45,421 bases of DNA from an uncultured Alphaproteobacteria bacterium. GTDB taxonomy: Bacteria > Pseudomonadota > Alphaproteobacteria > RF32 > CAG-239. The position numbers and the translations under genes are program-made. The stretch's first letter is position 1. Each line of letters opens with the position of its first letter. The notes under the pieces are model-generated. The model made no database searches and was not told the origin of the DNA. It worked only from the letters and a program-made list of their open reading frames with translations. Below, piece after piece: positions 9,695-18,535 of this stretch. The stretch lies in NCBI GenBank assembly GCA_949297415.1, contig CASFSV010000014.1, positions 203,873 to 249,293 on the forward strand. The letters run 5' to 3'.

Positions 9695-12172
9695 ATGGTA
9701 GAGAATGCCAGATATAATGGTAAAGCTTCTTTTGAAGAATGGAAAAAAGATTGGGAATTAGAAGAAAGATATAATTTCAAATCTATTGAACGTAAATGGC
9801 AGAAAATTTGGGATGATGAAAAGGCTTACAAAGTAGAAATAAATCACGAAAAACCTAAATTTTATGCGTTGGTTGAATTTCCTTATCCGTCTGGTGCAGG
9901 ACTTCATGTCGGTCACCCTCGTTCTTATACCGCTCTTGATGTTATTGCTCGTAAAAAACGTATGGAAGGATTTAATGTTTTATACCCGATGGGATTTGAT
10001 GCTTTCGGTTTACCTGCAGAAAATTATGCTGTCAAAACAGGTATCCATCCGGCAATTTCTACTAAAGCAAATATTGCGAACTTTACCAGACAACTTAAAT
10101 CTATCGGTCTATCTTTCGACTGGGATAGATGTTTTAATACCTGTGATCCGGAATATTATAAATGGACACAATGGATGTTCTTAAAGTTTTATGAAAAAGG
10201 TTTAGCATACAAATCTAAAATTGCTATTAACTGGTGTCCTTCTTGTAAAGTTGGCTTGGCTAATGAAGAAGTTGTTAATGGCTGTTGCGAACGTTGTGGC
10301 GCAGAAGTTGTTCGGCGTGATAAAGAGCAATGGATGTTAGCAATTACAAAATATGCTGACAGATTGATTGATGATTTAGATAAACTTGATTTTATTGACA
10401 GAGTTAAATCTCAACAAATTAACTGGATTGGGCGTTCTTATGGTGCTGAACTTGATTTTGATATCACAGATAATGACGGCAATTCTTTAGGGCGTAAATT
10501 AAAAGTCTTTACAACTCGGCCGGATACAGCTTTTGGCGTTACTTATATGGTGATGGCTCCTGAACATCAGTATATTAAAGAGTTGGCAGAAAAATTTGAT
10601 AACTGGAATGAAATCGTAGCTTATGTTGCAGAAACTTCTAAAAAATCTGATTTGCAACGTACCGCTGACGATTCAAAAACAGGTGTTGAATTGATTGGCA
10701 TTAAAGCTAAAAATCCATTTAATGGGCAACTTATTCCAATTTTTATATCTGATTACGTTTTAACTGGTTATGGTACTGGGGCAATTATGGCTGTTCCAGC
10801 TCATGACCAACGCGACTATGATTTTGCTAAAAAATTTAATCTTCCTATTATTCAAGTTTTAGAAGGCGGAGATATTTCCGAAAAAGCTTTTGAAGAAGAT
10901 GGCGCGCATATTAATTCCGATTTCTTAAACGGCATGGGCAAAGATGATGGAATTAAAGCAGCCATTGATTATGCTAAAGAACTTGGTTTCGGCGATGCGA
11001 AAGTAAACTTTAAATTGCGTGACTGGGTATTTTCTCGCCAACGTTATTGGGGAGAGCCTATCCCCATGGTTTATTGCGAACATTGCGGATGGCAACCTAT
11101 TCCCGAAAGTGAACTTCCTTTGACTTTGCCTGAGGTTTCTGATTTTCAACCAAATGATAATGGTGATTCACCTTTGGCAAAAGCAACCGATTGGGTTAAC
11201 ACAACTTGTCCGAAATGCGGAGCTCCTGCTAGACGTGAAACAGATGTTATGCCTAACTGGGCCGGCTCTTCTTGGTATTTCTTGAGATATTGCGATCCAC
11301 ACAATGATAAAGAGTTCGCATCTAAAGAAGCTTTGGATTATTGGATGAACGTTGACTGGTATAACGGTGGTATGGAACATACAACCTTGCACTTGTTATA
11401 TTCTCGTTTCTGGCATAAATTCTTGTATGACTGCGGCTATGTTCCGACCAGTGAACCTTACAACAAACGTACTTCTCATGGTATGATTTTGGCTGAAAAT
11501 GGCGAGAAGATGTCTAAATCTCGCGGTAATGTGATTAATCCTGATGAAGTTATTGATTCATACGGAGCAGACGCTTTCAGAATGTATGAAATGTTTATTG
11601 GACCGTTTGATCAGGTTGCGATGTGGTCTGATGAAAGTTTGAACGGCGTTTATCGTTTTGTGAATAAAATATTCTCTTTGTTTACAAAAGTTACAAAAGT
11701 TTCTCCATCTGCAAAAGATTTACAAGTTATGCATAAATGCATTATAGAAGTAACTGAACGTATTGATCAGATGAAATTTAATACAGCTGTTTCTTCTTTG
11801 ATGACTTATGTTAACTACATGGCTTCATTGCCTGAAATTCCGATTGAAATGTATGAAACATTATTAAAACTCGTTTCTCCGTTCTCTCCGCATATCGCTG
11901 AAGAAATGTGGGCGCGTTTGGGGCATGATAATCTTATCGTTGCTGAAAGTTGGCCGAAAGGTAATCCAGAATTGGCTAAAGAAAATACTGTTACCATTGC
12001 GGTTCAAATTAACGGTAAAATGCGTGGAACGATTGAAGTGGAAAGAGATTGCGATCAGGAAAAAGTTATTGCAACAGCTAAATCTTTGGATAATGTTGCA
12101 AAACAACTTGCTGATGCCGAACCCAGAAAAATCATTGTTGTACCAAATAGGATTGTGAACATTGTCTTGTAA
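9695..12172 (+). CDS. leuS: Leucyl-tRNA synthetase
   Basis: Attaches leucine to tRNA(Leu) in the cytoplasm. The 825-residue length is near the bacterial norm of about 860. The class I HIGH-type motif is HVGH at residues 71-74 and KMSKS is at 605-609. Between them is the CP1 editing domain with the threonine-rich motif TTRPDTAFGVTYMV, and zinc-ribbon-like Cys pairs (CPSC, CERC, CEHC, CPKC). The start follows AAGGA with 8-base spacing and gives about 25 residues before the conserved RYNFKSIERKWQ, a slightly long N-terminus. lptE overlaps its end and holA overlaps lptE, the usual alphaproteobacterial leuS-lptE-holA order. Confidence 0.98.
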   Translation: MVENARYNGKASFEEWKKDWELEERYNFKSIERKWQKIWDDEKAYKVEINHEKPKFYALVEFPYPSGAGLHVGHPRSYTALDVIARKKRMEGFNVLYPMGFDAFGLPAENYAVKTGIHPAISTKANIANFTRQLKSIGLSFDWDRCFNTCDPEYYKWTQWMFLKFYEKGLAYKSKIAINWCPSCKVGLANEEVVNGCCERCGAEVVRRDKEQWMLAITKYADRLIDDLDKLDFIDRVKSQQINWIGRSYGAELDFDITDNDGNSLGRKLKVFTTRPDTAFGVTYMVMAPEHQYIKELAEKFDNWNEIVAYVAETSKKSDLQRTADDSKTGVELIGIKAKNPFNGQLIPIFISDYVLTGYGTGAIMAVPAHDQRDYDFAKKFNLPIIQVLEGGDISEKAFEEDGAHINSDFLNGMGKDDGIKAAIDYAKELGFGDAKVNFKLRDWVFSRQRYWGEPIPMVYCEHCGWQPIPESELPLTLPEVSDFQPNDNGDSPLAKATDWVNTTCPKCGAPARRETDVMPNWAGSSWYFLRYCDPHNDKEFASKEALDYWMNVDWYNGGMEHTTLHLLYSRFWHKFLYDCGYVPTSEPYNKRTSHGMILAENGEKMSKSRGNVINPDEVIDSYGADAFRMYEMFIGPFDQVAMWSDESLNGVYRFVNKIFSLFTKVTKVSPSAKDLQVMHKCIIEVTERIDQMKFNTAVSSLMTYVNYMASLPEIPIEMYETLLKLVSPFSPHIAEEMWARLGHDNLIVAESWPKGNPELAKENTVTIAVQINGKMRGTIEVERDCDQEKVIATAKSLDNVAKQLADAEPRKIIVVPNRIVNIVL

Positions 12173-12725
12173 GTATAAAAATATTTTACCCTTAATCGCT
12201 CTTCTGTTCGCAGCATCTTGCGGATTTGAGCCTTTGTATGTGGAAAGAACGTCTTCCAGTCAATGGTATTATGACGGAAAGTTTGATACTAGTGTTAAAG
12301 ACGAAATGGCTAGTGTTAAAGTCGAGCTTATCCAAGATAGAATCGGACAACTTATCCGAAATGACTTGCTAGATAAACTCACTCCTAAAGGTGAACCGAA
12401 GCATGCTAAATATATCCTGAGTGTTACTAAAATTAATAAGCAGGAAATTGATCAGGCTTTGCGTAATGATATCACTGCTACGCGTAAAAAAGTTATTTAT
12501 ACAGTTTCTTATGTTCTCAAGAATGCAGAACACAAAACTTTAATCAATGGCAGTAGCGTAGCTTATACCGGTTATGATATTTTACGAGATCCCTATTCTA
12601 CAACTTTTGCTCAGAAAAAAGTCGAAAAGAATGCTGCTAAAATTATTGCAAACGATATATCTTTACGCTTAGGGGCATATTTCCATTCTACCCTAACAAA
12701 TAGGGGTAATCCGGATGAATATTAA
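12162..12725 (+). CDS. lptE: LPS-assembly lipoprotein LptE
   Basis: The 187-residue lipoprotein has a lipobox FAASC with the lipidated Cys at residue 20, followed by GFEPLY, the hallmark start of alphaproteobacterial LptE. LptE plugs the LptD barrel in the outer membrane and helps insert LPS. It starts with TTG: this is the first possible start after the in-frame stop at 12156-12158, and it overlaps the end of leuS by 11 bases. The last 11 bases overlap holA. The coupling makes these three genes one operon. The family is very divergent, so the call rests on the N-terminus, length and gene order. Confidence 0.85.
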   Translation: MSCKYKNILPLIALLFAASCGFEPLYVERTSSSQWYYDGKFDTSVKDEMASVKVELIQDRIGQLIRNDLLDKLTPKGEPKHAKYILSVTKINKQEIDQALRNDITATRKKVIYTVSYVLKNAEHKTLINGSSVAYTGYDILRDPYSTTFAQKKVEKNAAKIIANDISLRLGAYFHSTLTNRGNPDEY

Positions 12726-13740
12726 ACCGGAACAGGTTGATAGTATTATCAAATCTCTTCCGCACAATATTCGCGGAGTTGTAATTTATGGTTCTAACGA
12801 AGGAATGATTGCGACTCTTTCGCAACAATTTATTAAGGCAATATCTCCAGATGTTTATGATGCTTTTCATGTGAGCTATTTAGAGATGTCCGATATTACT
12901 GCTGACGTTGGAGCTCTTTATGCAGAGTTTAATGCACAATCCCTTATGGGGGGGCGTAGAGTGGTTGTAATTAAAGAGGCTTCAAATCTGTTAACCAAAA
13001 CGATTAAGGAACTTTTTTCTTCAAGTCCTTCTGATACATTGCTCATTGCAACTTCTACATCGCTTAAGACTAAAGATTCATTAGCTGTTTTAGCTAAAGA
13101 TGATGATTGTTTTTATGGAATCGGATGTTATGACGACCGGGATGAAGATATTACGGCTTTTGCTTCAAAATTTATCAGCAAGAATGGCTTTTCTATAGAT
13201 AATAGTTCTTTCCAACTTTTGTGTTCACGTCTATCCAACGATCGAAAAATCAGTGCTAATGAACTTGATAAATTGATTACCTATATGGGAAGTAAAAAAA
13301 ATATTGAGCTCAAAGATATTTTGACAGTTATCAGTGATACATCTGCTTCTTCACAAGAGGATTTGTGTTATTTTGTTGCTCTTGGACAGACTGAAAAGGC
13401 TATAGCGTCTTATAACCGATTAATTTTTGAAGGAGAACAGCCGGTTGCTCTCATCCGTGCCATCAGTTATCATTTTATGAAACTTTTAGATTGTGCTGTT
13501 AAAATGGAAAAAGGAGAGACAGCCGACAAGGTTGTTTTTGCTTTGCGTCCTCCTCTCATGTTTTTTAGAAAAAATGCTTTTATCTCTCAACTGAAAGTTT
13601 GGAACCGAAGCCGCATTATGAATGCACTTACCCTTCTTTATCAAACTGAGCGTGAGTGTAAAACAACTGATTTTCCTGCAGAACAAAATGCCAGTTTTAC
13701 AATTATGCGAATCGCCAACGGCGTTAAGAGATTTAAGTAA
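12715..13740 (+). CDS. holA: DNA polymerase III, delta subunit
   Basis: The 341-residue clamp-loader subunit opens the sliding clamp during replication. Recognisable features are an early VIYGSNEGMI in place of the nucleotide-binding loop, the LMGGRRVVVIKEAS segment, LLIATSTSLK, and the C-terminal collar region with LIRAISYHFMKL. Its Walker A is degenerate, as usual for delta, which does not hydrolyse ATP. The ATG overlaps the end of lptE, and a 14-bp terminator follows, so it is the last gene of the leuS operon. Confidence 0.9.
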   Translation: MNIKPEQVDSIIKSLPHNIRGVVIYGSNEGMIATLSQQFIKAISPDVYDAFHVSYLEMSDITADVGALYAEFNAQSLMGGRRVVVIKEASNLLTKTIKELFSSSPSDTLLIATSTSLKTKDSLAVLAKDDDCFYGIGCYDDRDEDITAFASKFISKNGFSIDNSSFQLLCSRLSNDRKISANELDKLITYMGSKKNIELKDILTVISDTSASSQEDLCYFVALGQTEKAIASYNRLIFEGEQPVALIRAISYHFMKLLDCAVKMEKGETADKVVFALRPPLMFFRKNAFISQLKVWNRSRIMNALTLLYQTERECKTTDFPAEQNASFTIMRIANGVKRFK

Positions 13741-13760
13741 TTTCTCATCTAGATTTGATA

Positions 13761-13798
13761 CAAAGAAATCCTCCTTACGGAGGATTTCTTTGTTTTTG
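13761..13798. terminator. Strong terminator between convergent holA and clpX
   Basis: Perfect 14-bp stem CAAAGAAATCCTCC / GGAGGATTTCTTTG with a TTAC loop. On the plus strand GTTTTTG follows, giving a T-tail for holA. On the minus strand the tail is poor in T, so termination of clpX there would be weaker. Confidence 0.88.
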
Positions 13799-15058
13799 CT
13801 ATGCGCTCTTTTTATGTTTCTTGCGAATATAATCAGGTTCAGCCCCTTTATTTATAACATCCGCATCTATCACAATCTCGGTAACATCCTTTTTATCTGG
13901 TATATTGTACATCAAATCTAATAGATTTTCTTCCATAATAGCGCGCAACCCTCTGGCTCCAGTTTTGCGTTCTATTGCCTTTTTAGCTATCGCAACCAAC
14001 GCATCATCCGTTATGGTCAGTTTAACATCTTCCATATCAAATAACGTCTTGTATTGCTTGATTAACGCATTCTTGGGTTCGGTTAAAACTTTTATTAATG
14101 CTTCTTCGTTTAAGTCATCTAAAGTTGCTATAACCGGCAAACGACCAATAAATTCAGGTATCAAACCATACTTCAGCAAATCTTCCGGCTGTACTTGTTT
14201 ATATATCTCACCCAAAGTTTTTTCTTCCGCATCTTTAATTTGTGCACCAAAGCCTATTGATGTTTCTTGGCCACGACGACCAATAATTTTTTCAAGACCA
14301 GCAAACGCTCCACCGCAGATAAACAAAATATTTGTCGTATCTACATGCAAGAATTCTTGTTGAGGATGCTTTCTTCCTCCTTGAGGCGGTATATTAGCAA
14401 CTGTTCCTTCTATAATCTTCAATAATGCTTGTTGTACACCTTCGCCCGATACATCTCTGGTAATAGATGGACCATCTGTTTTACGCGTAATTTTATCTAT
14501 TTCATCAATATAAACTATTCCGCGTTCCGCTTTCTCTATATCATAGTTAGCTGCCTGAACCAACTTCAATACGATATTTTCAACATCTTCACCAACATAG
14601 CCGGCTTCAGTCAAAGTTGTTGCATCTGCGATAGCAAAAGGTACATCCAAAACTTTGGCCAAAGTTTGGGCCAATAACGTCTTGCCGGAACCGGTCGAAC
14701 CAATTAAAATTACGTTTGATTTTGAAATTTCTATATCTGGATTTTGACGCTTGTTGTTCAGACGTTTGTAGTGATTGTACACTGCAACAGATAATACTTT
14801 TTTCGCATAATCTTGTCCGATAACGTATTGATCAAGAAATTCTTTTATTTTTGAAGGTGTCGGCAAATTCTCCTGAATTTCCCCACCTTCCGCTTTTTTC
14901 TCCTCTTTTACTTCTTGAGATACAATATTGATACATACATCAATACATTCATCGCAGATATATACACCACGACCGGCAATTAGTTTTTTGACTTCATTTT
15001 GACTCTTGCCGCAGAAAGAGCAGTGCAATACTTTATCGTCATCTGTTCTATCAGTCAT
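13799..15058 (-). CDS. clpX: ATP-dependent Clp protease ATP-binding subunit ClpX
   Basis: The 419-residue AAA+ unfoldase recognises and unfolds proteins and feeds them into ClpP. The N-terminal zinc domain has Cys13, Cys16, Cys35 and Cys38 (CSFC...CDEC). Walker A is GSTGSGKT at residues 120-127, Walker B is [10 protein letters not shown], and the sensor and C-domain motifs ([22 protein letters not shown]) are in order. The tripeptide IGF of the ClpP-docking loop is seen in TSIGFGAQ. clpP lies directly upstream with a 10-base gap, so they form one operon. No trigger factor gene precedes clpP, unlike in many proteobacteria. Confidence 0.98.
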   Translation of the reverse strand: MTDRTDDDKVLHCSFCGKSQNEVKKLIAGRGVYICDECIDVCINIVSQEVKEEKKAEGGEIQENLPTPSKIKEFLDQYVIGQDYAKKVLSVAVYNHYKRLNNKRQNPDIEISKSNVILIGSTGSGKTLLAQTLAKVLDVPFAIADATTLTEAGYVGEDVENIVLKLVQAANYDIEKAERGIVYIDEIDKITRKTDGPSITRDVSGEGVQQALLKIIEGTVANIPPQGGRKHPQQEFLHVDTTNILFICGGAFAGLEKIIGRRGQETSIGFGAQIKDAEEKTLGEIYKQVQPEDLLKYGLIPEFIGRLPVIATLDDLNEEALIKVLTEPKNALIKQYKTLFDMEDVKLTITDDALVAIAKKAIERKTGARGLRAIMEENLLDLMYNIPDKKDVTEIVIDADVINKGAEPDYIRKKHKKSA

Positions 15059-15068
15059 TTTTCTTTTC

Positions 15069-15695
15069 CTATTTTATTACTTCCAAACGATTTTTTACAA
15101 TATGGTCAATTAAACCGAATTCTTTTGCTTCTTCCGGATTCATGAAATTATCTCTATCCATTGCCTTTTCTATTACAGCTAATTTGTTTCCGGTATTTTC
15201 AGCATATATTTTATTCAAGCGCTTTCTTAATTCTAATATTTCACGTGCTTGTATCTCAATATCTGATGCCATTCCTCTCGCTCCACCAGATGGTTGGTGA
15301 ATCATAATACGAGAATTCGGCAAAGAGAAACGTTTTCCTTTAGTTCCACCTGCTAATAAGAATGATCCCATTGAGCAAGCTTGACCTATACACAATGTGG
15401 CAACATCACATGAAATATACTTCATCGTATCGTACATTGCCATTCCCGACGTTACAACTCCCCCCGGAGAATTGATGTACAAGAAAATATCTTTTTTAGG
15501 ATTTTCTGATTCCAAAAATAAGAGCTGAGCACAGACTAATGATGATACTTCATCATTTACTTCTCCGGTTAAAAATATTATACGTTCTTTTAATAAACGG
15601 GAAAATATGTCAAATGAACGCTCACCTCTGGAGGTTTGTTCAATGACCATTGGGACAAGGGTATTGTCAAATACTTCCAATGCACTTTTATTCAT
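15069..15695 (-). CDS. clpP: ATP-dependent Clp protease proteolytic subunit ClpP
   Basis: The 208-residue serine peptidase forms the barrel of ClpXP. The nucleophile Ser108 lies in [11 protein letters not shown], the catalytic His133 in MIHQPSGG, and the Asp follows in the MDRDNF region. FLYINSPGG near residue 71 is the family substrate-binding strand. The start ATG follows an AAGGA-type site. It is the first gene of the clpP-clpX operon, and the 98 bases between it and the VirB8-like gene must hold the promoter, although no clear match was found. Confidence 0.97.
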   Translation of the reverse strand: MNKSALEVFDNTLVPMVIEQTSRGERSFDIFSRLLKERIIFLTGEVNDEVSSLVCAQLLFLESENPKKDIFLYINSPGGVVTSGMAMYDTMKYISCDVATLCIGQACSMGSFLLAGGTKGKRFSLPNSRIMIHQPSGGARGMASDIEIQAREILELRKRLNKIYAENTGNKLAVIEKAMDRDNFMNPEEAKEFGLIDHIVKNRLEVIK

Positions 15696-15793
15696 TGTGT
15701 TAAATCCTTATATTTAAATTATAAAAACTCCTTTTCTTATATAGGTTATTTATTCAAAAATAGTAAACAAATGCAAGTTTTTTTATATTTTTT

Positions 15794-16528
15794 CTAATCT
15801 CGCTTACTTTTGATGTTATTCCCCATATAAGATAGATCATAAGTCGTTATGGTTATTCCGAACGGATTTATCAATCCTAAATCCTTATTATCAAATTTTG
15901 CAAACTCAAATTTCATTCTTATTGTTGCTATCCAATGACTTATTATTGGCTTTTCTATGTCTGGACCGGTTTCTATTATATTAAATCGAACTTGCCAGAA
16001 GTCGAATGAGACCGGATATATCATTGTTGTTTCTACTTGGCGACGTATTCCTTTTTTTTGTAGAGTTTCAAAATATGGATATTCTGTATTTATAAAGGAG
16101 GTGTATACTTCATCACTTGAGGCTAATTTTATAAATTCTTTATCTCCAAATCTATATTGCATTTCTTCAAGACTATCTCCTATCGTATATCTTTTTTTGA
16201 TATAATCGTCCAGTATGCTTTCCGTAACCAAATCTCCGGCAAAGGCTTCACTTTCTGAATTCTCCATTAGTGTCACCTGATAACGCGTATAGTCTATTTG
16301 CATCGGTATAATTTTAACTTTTTTAAGGGGAATTATTAAACAAAGTGTTGCTCCCAATATCATATTCATACATAGACTTAGGCAGGATACAACTACGAGA
16401 AATCTTGATGTCCATAGAAATCTTCTTTCAGGAAAAGCGCGAACATTTACTTTCTCTGGATAATATCCTAATTCGTCTTTTTGAGCTTTTTCCTTATATT
16501 TGAATAATGTATAGAATAAATCAAACAT
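15794..16528 (-). CDS. VirB8-like type IV secretion inner-membrane protein, isolated
   Basis: The 244-residue protein has a cytoplasmic N-terminus of about 42 residues, one membrane span (about 43-66) and a periplasmic domain. The segment right after the span (IIPLKKVKIIPMQID) and the C-terminal NPFGITITTY at residues 221-230 match the VirB8 fold signature (PLK..P....D and NP.GF.V..Y). The core HWIATIRMKFEF strand also fits. VirB8 nucleates type IV secretion channels. No other type IV secretion gene is found in this window, so this is either an orphan or one of several scattered genes. A DotI/IcmL-like relative is an alternative. AGGTGG precedes the ATG. It is divergent from the TolC-like gene. 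Confidence 0.72.
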   Translation of the reverse strand: MFDLFYTLFKYKEKAQKDELGYYPEKVNVRAFPERRFLWTSRFLVVVSCLSLCMNMILGATLCLIIPLKKVKIIPMQIDYTRYQVTLMENSESEAFAGDLVTESILDDYIKKRYTIGDSLEEMQYRFGDKEFIKLASSDEVYTSFINTEYPYFETLQKKGIRRQVETTMIYPVSFDFWQVRFNIIETGPDIEKPIISHWIATIRMKFEFAKFDNKDLGLINPFGITITTYDLSYMGNNIKSKRD

Positions 16529-16579
16529 TTATCAGCCACCTACTGTATATTTCCCTTTTGGGTTTATTTTACATGAAAG

Positions 16580-16608
16580 TTGTATAAAATCAAATAAAAT
16601 ACTATCAA
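16580..16608. promoter_or_regulatory. Overlapping divergent promoter pair between virB8-like and tolC-like genes
   Basis: On the plus strand TTGTAT (16580-16585), a 17-base spacer and TATCAA (16603-16608). On the minus strand TTGATA (16608-16603), a 16-base spacer and TATACA (16586-16581). The -35 of each occupies the -10 of the other. Each match is only moderate, and AT-rich DNA produces such matches by chance. Confidence 0.35.
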
Positions 16609-16661
16609 TTAAAAAATATTTAGTGTAGATATTTATTTAAGTGAAATATTTGAGGGATGGT

Positions 16662-18521
16662 ATGATGAAAAAATTTATCTGCTTTTTAGGGGCTTGTACT
16701 GGATTTTTAGCAGCTTGCTCCTCGACTACTTCTCAGCAACAGGTTGCTGAAGCTCCTGTTATGTCTGCTTATTATTCTGATTGGGATCGTGCCGTGCGTG
16801 CCGATGTTGATATGCAAAATATGTATATAGGTACTCCTTCAAAAATTACGAGACCTATTGATATGTATATGGCAATGGCTCTTGCATTAAAGTATAACTA
16901 CACAAGGAGATTGGCCTCTTATCAGGAGAATTTAATTAAAGGAAATATTAATCCAGCTACTTTACCGACTATGGCTGAAAATCTTGGTTATGATACGGCT
17001 ACCGCTTCCTCTGCTATCCCTGCGGATTTGAAACTTTCTTGGAATCTCTTGGATTTATCTTCGATTTATTATCAAAATAATTTATCCGCTCCTGAGTTAA
17101 CTGCTCAAGAACAAAGTCGGAAAGTTGTTAATAATATTTTGCAAGAAACTCGTTCTCTTTACTGGAAAGCTTTAGCTGCTCAGAGACTTATTCCTGTTAT
17201 TGATGATATGAGTGAATATTTGGTTCGTGTTGTTGATGAACTTAATGCTCGTTCTAATGAGATGCTTAAAGAAGGTAAATCTCCCTCAACTAATCTTCTT
17301 TTAAAGAAACGCAAATATTTGGAAAGCATTAGACAGTTAGCTGATTTAAGGCGTAAATTAGATACGGCTCAGGCTGAATTTGCCGGTCTTCTTGGATTTT
17401 ATCCCTCTACAGAAATAAAGTTGGCCGGAGCCGAATATGGTAATTTTACAATTCCTTCAATGAGAGCTAAAATTCAACAATTAGAATGGTTGGCATTGAC
17501 GAATCGTCCTGAATTGAGAGCTTTTGATCAAATCTCTTCTAAAGAAGAATTTGAATTGGTTATTAAAGACTTTGATGATGTTGATAATAGTGATTATCGC
17601 CAAGATCCTAACTATTACAACAGAAAATGGACAAAGGAATCTAATGATTTATCTATGAACATTTTTGAAGAAATTCGTCATCCGGGTTATGATACATATA
17701 ACTCTCTTGCTCGTCAGAGAATGACTAATATTATCCTAAATCAAGTTTATCTCTCTTGGGCAATGTATCAGTCCGCTGTCGAGAATTATTTACTTAACAT
17801 GAGTGTTGCTACTACATCTGAAGATATTGCTGAAGAAATTACTGATAAAGAAGGTTCTAACAAGGCTATCAGTCACTTAGAATCGGCGCAGGCTATTATT
17901 GATGAGGCTAACGCCTTCTTAGCTTACATTGATGTACAAGAAGCTATTGGTAAATTATACGCTAGTGTCGGTATGGATGCTGTTCCTGCTGATATGTTAA
18001 ACGATACTCCTTCTACTATTGCTGTTCAAATCAGAGAAACTTTGGATAAGTGGAGAGATGGAATTTTTATAACATCTCCGAAGGGTATTTCTACTTCTCT
18101 TTCTATTAGAAAACCTCCGGTAGATATATCTTCTCCAACTCTGGTTCCAGATATTGTTGTCGGAACGGGTACTAAAGTAAATATTCAAATTCCTGATGAG
18201 GTATTTAATGCAGTTAATTGGAATGGAGAATATTCTACCGTTGCAGGTTCTTTAGATGATGCTGGTTTGCCTAAGTGGTTAAAATACGATAGCAAAACAC
18301 ATACATTTACTGGAACACCAACGATAGATGATGAGGGATCTCATAAAATTAAGGTCTATGCTATGGATAAATCTGGTAATTCTGCCGTACTAGGCTTCAC
18401 AATAACTGTTGATAATATTTATATTCAGACTATGGAATATAAAGGTTTGACAGGATATCGAAGAGCGAAGGTTTACCATAAATGCACCCCAGGAGCGCCT
18501 TGCGCTAAAGGAGATATTTAA
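16662..18521 (+). CDS. TolC-family outer-membrane efflux lipoprotein with C-terminal Ig-like domain
   Basis: The 619-residue protein has a lipobox FLAAC (Cys19) after a short signal peptide. The middle is long and helical with the TolC/OEP pattern: ALALKYNYTRRLA, then LYWKALAAQRLIPVIDD, long heptad-like helices, ALTNRPELRAF near the middle and a second helical half (QVYLSWAMYQSAVENY). After about residue 500 it changes to a beta-rich domain with LPKWLKYDSKTHTFTGTP and GFTITV, the signature of dystroglycan/cadherin-like putative Ig (He_PIG/CADG) domains. That tail is not part of normal TolC. The start at 16662 follows GAGGG; a GTG at 16641 lies before that site and is rejected. No pump or adaptor gene is adjacent. 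Confidence 0.75.
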   Translation: MMKKFICFLGACTGFLAACSSTTSQQQVAEAPVMSAYYSDWDRAVRADVDMQNMYIGTPSKITRPIDMYMAMALALKYNYTRRLASYQENLIKGNINPATLPTMAENLGYDTATASSAIPADLKLSWNLLDLSSIYYQNNLSAPELTAQEQSRKVVNNILQETRSLYWKALAAQRLIPVIDDMSEYLVRVVDELNARSNEMLKEGKSPSTNLLLKKRKYLESIRQLADLRRKLDTAQAEFAGLLGFYPSTEIKLAGAEYGNFTIPSMRAKIQQLEWLALTNRPELRAFDQISSKEEFELVIKDFDDVDNSDYRQDPNYYNRKWTKESNDLSMNIFEEIRHPGYDTYNSLARQRMTNIILNQVYLSWAMYQSAVENYLLNMSVATTSEDIAEEITDKEGSNKAISHLESAQAIIDEANAFLAYIDVQEAIGKLYASVGMDAVPADMLNDTPSTIAVQIRETLDKWRDGIFITSPKGISTSLSIRKPPVDISSPTLVPDIVVGTGTKVNIQIPDEVFNAVNWNGEYSTVAGSLDDAGLPKWLKYDSKTHTFTGTPTIDDEGSHKIKVYAMDKSGNSAVLGFTITVDNIYIQTMEYKGLTGYRRAKVYHKCTPGAPCAKGDI

Positions 18522-18535
18522 GGCGGTGCATAGAC

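Noticed and set aside
13905..14363. 152-codon plus-strand frame
   Set aside because: Antisense to clpX; no ribosome site or promoter.
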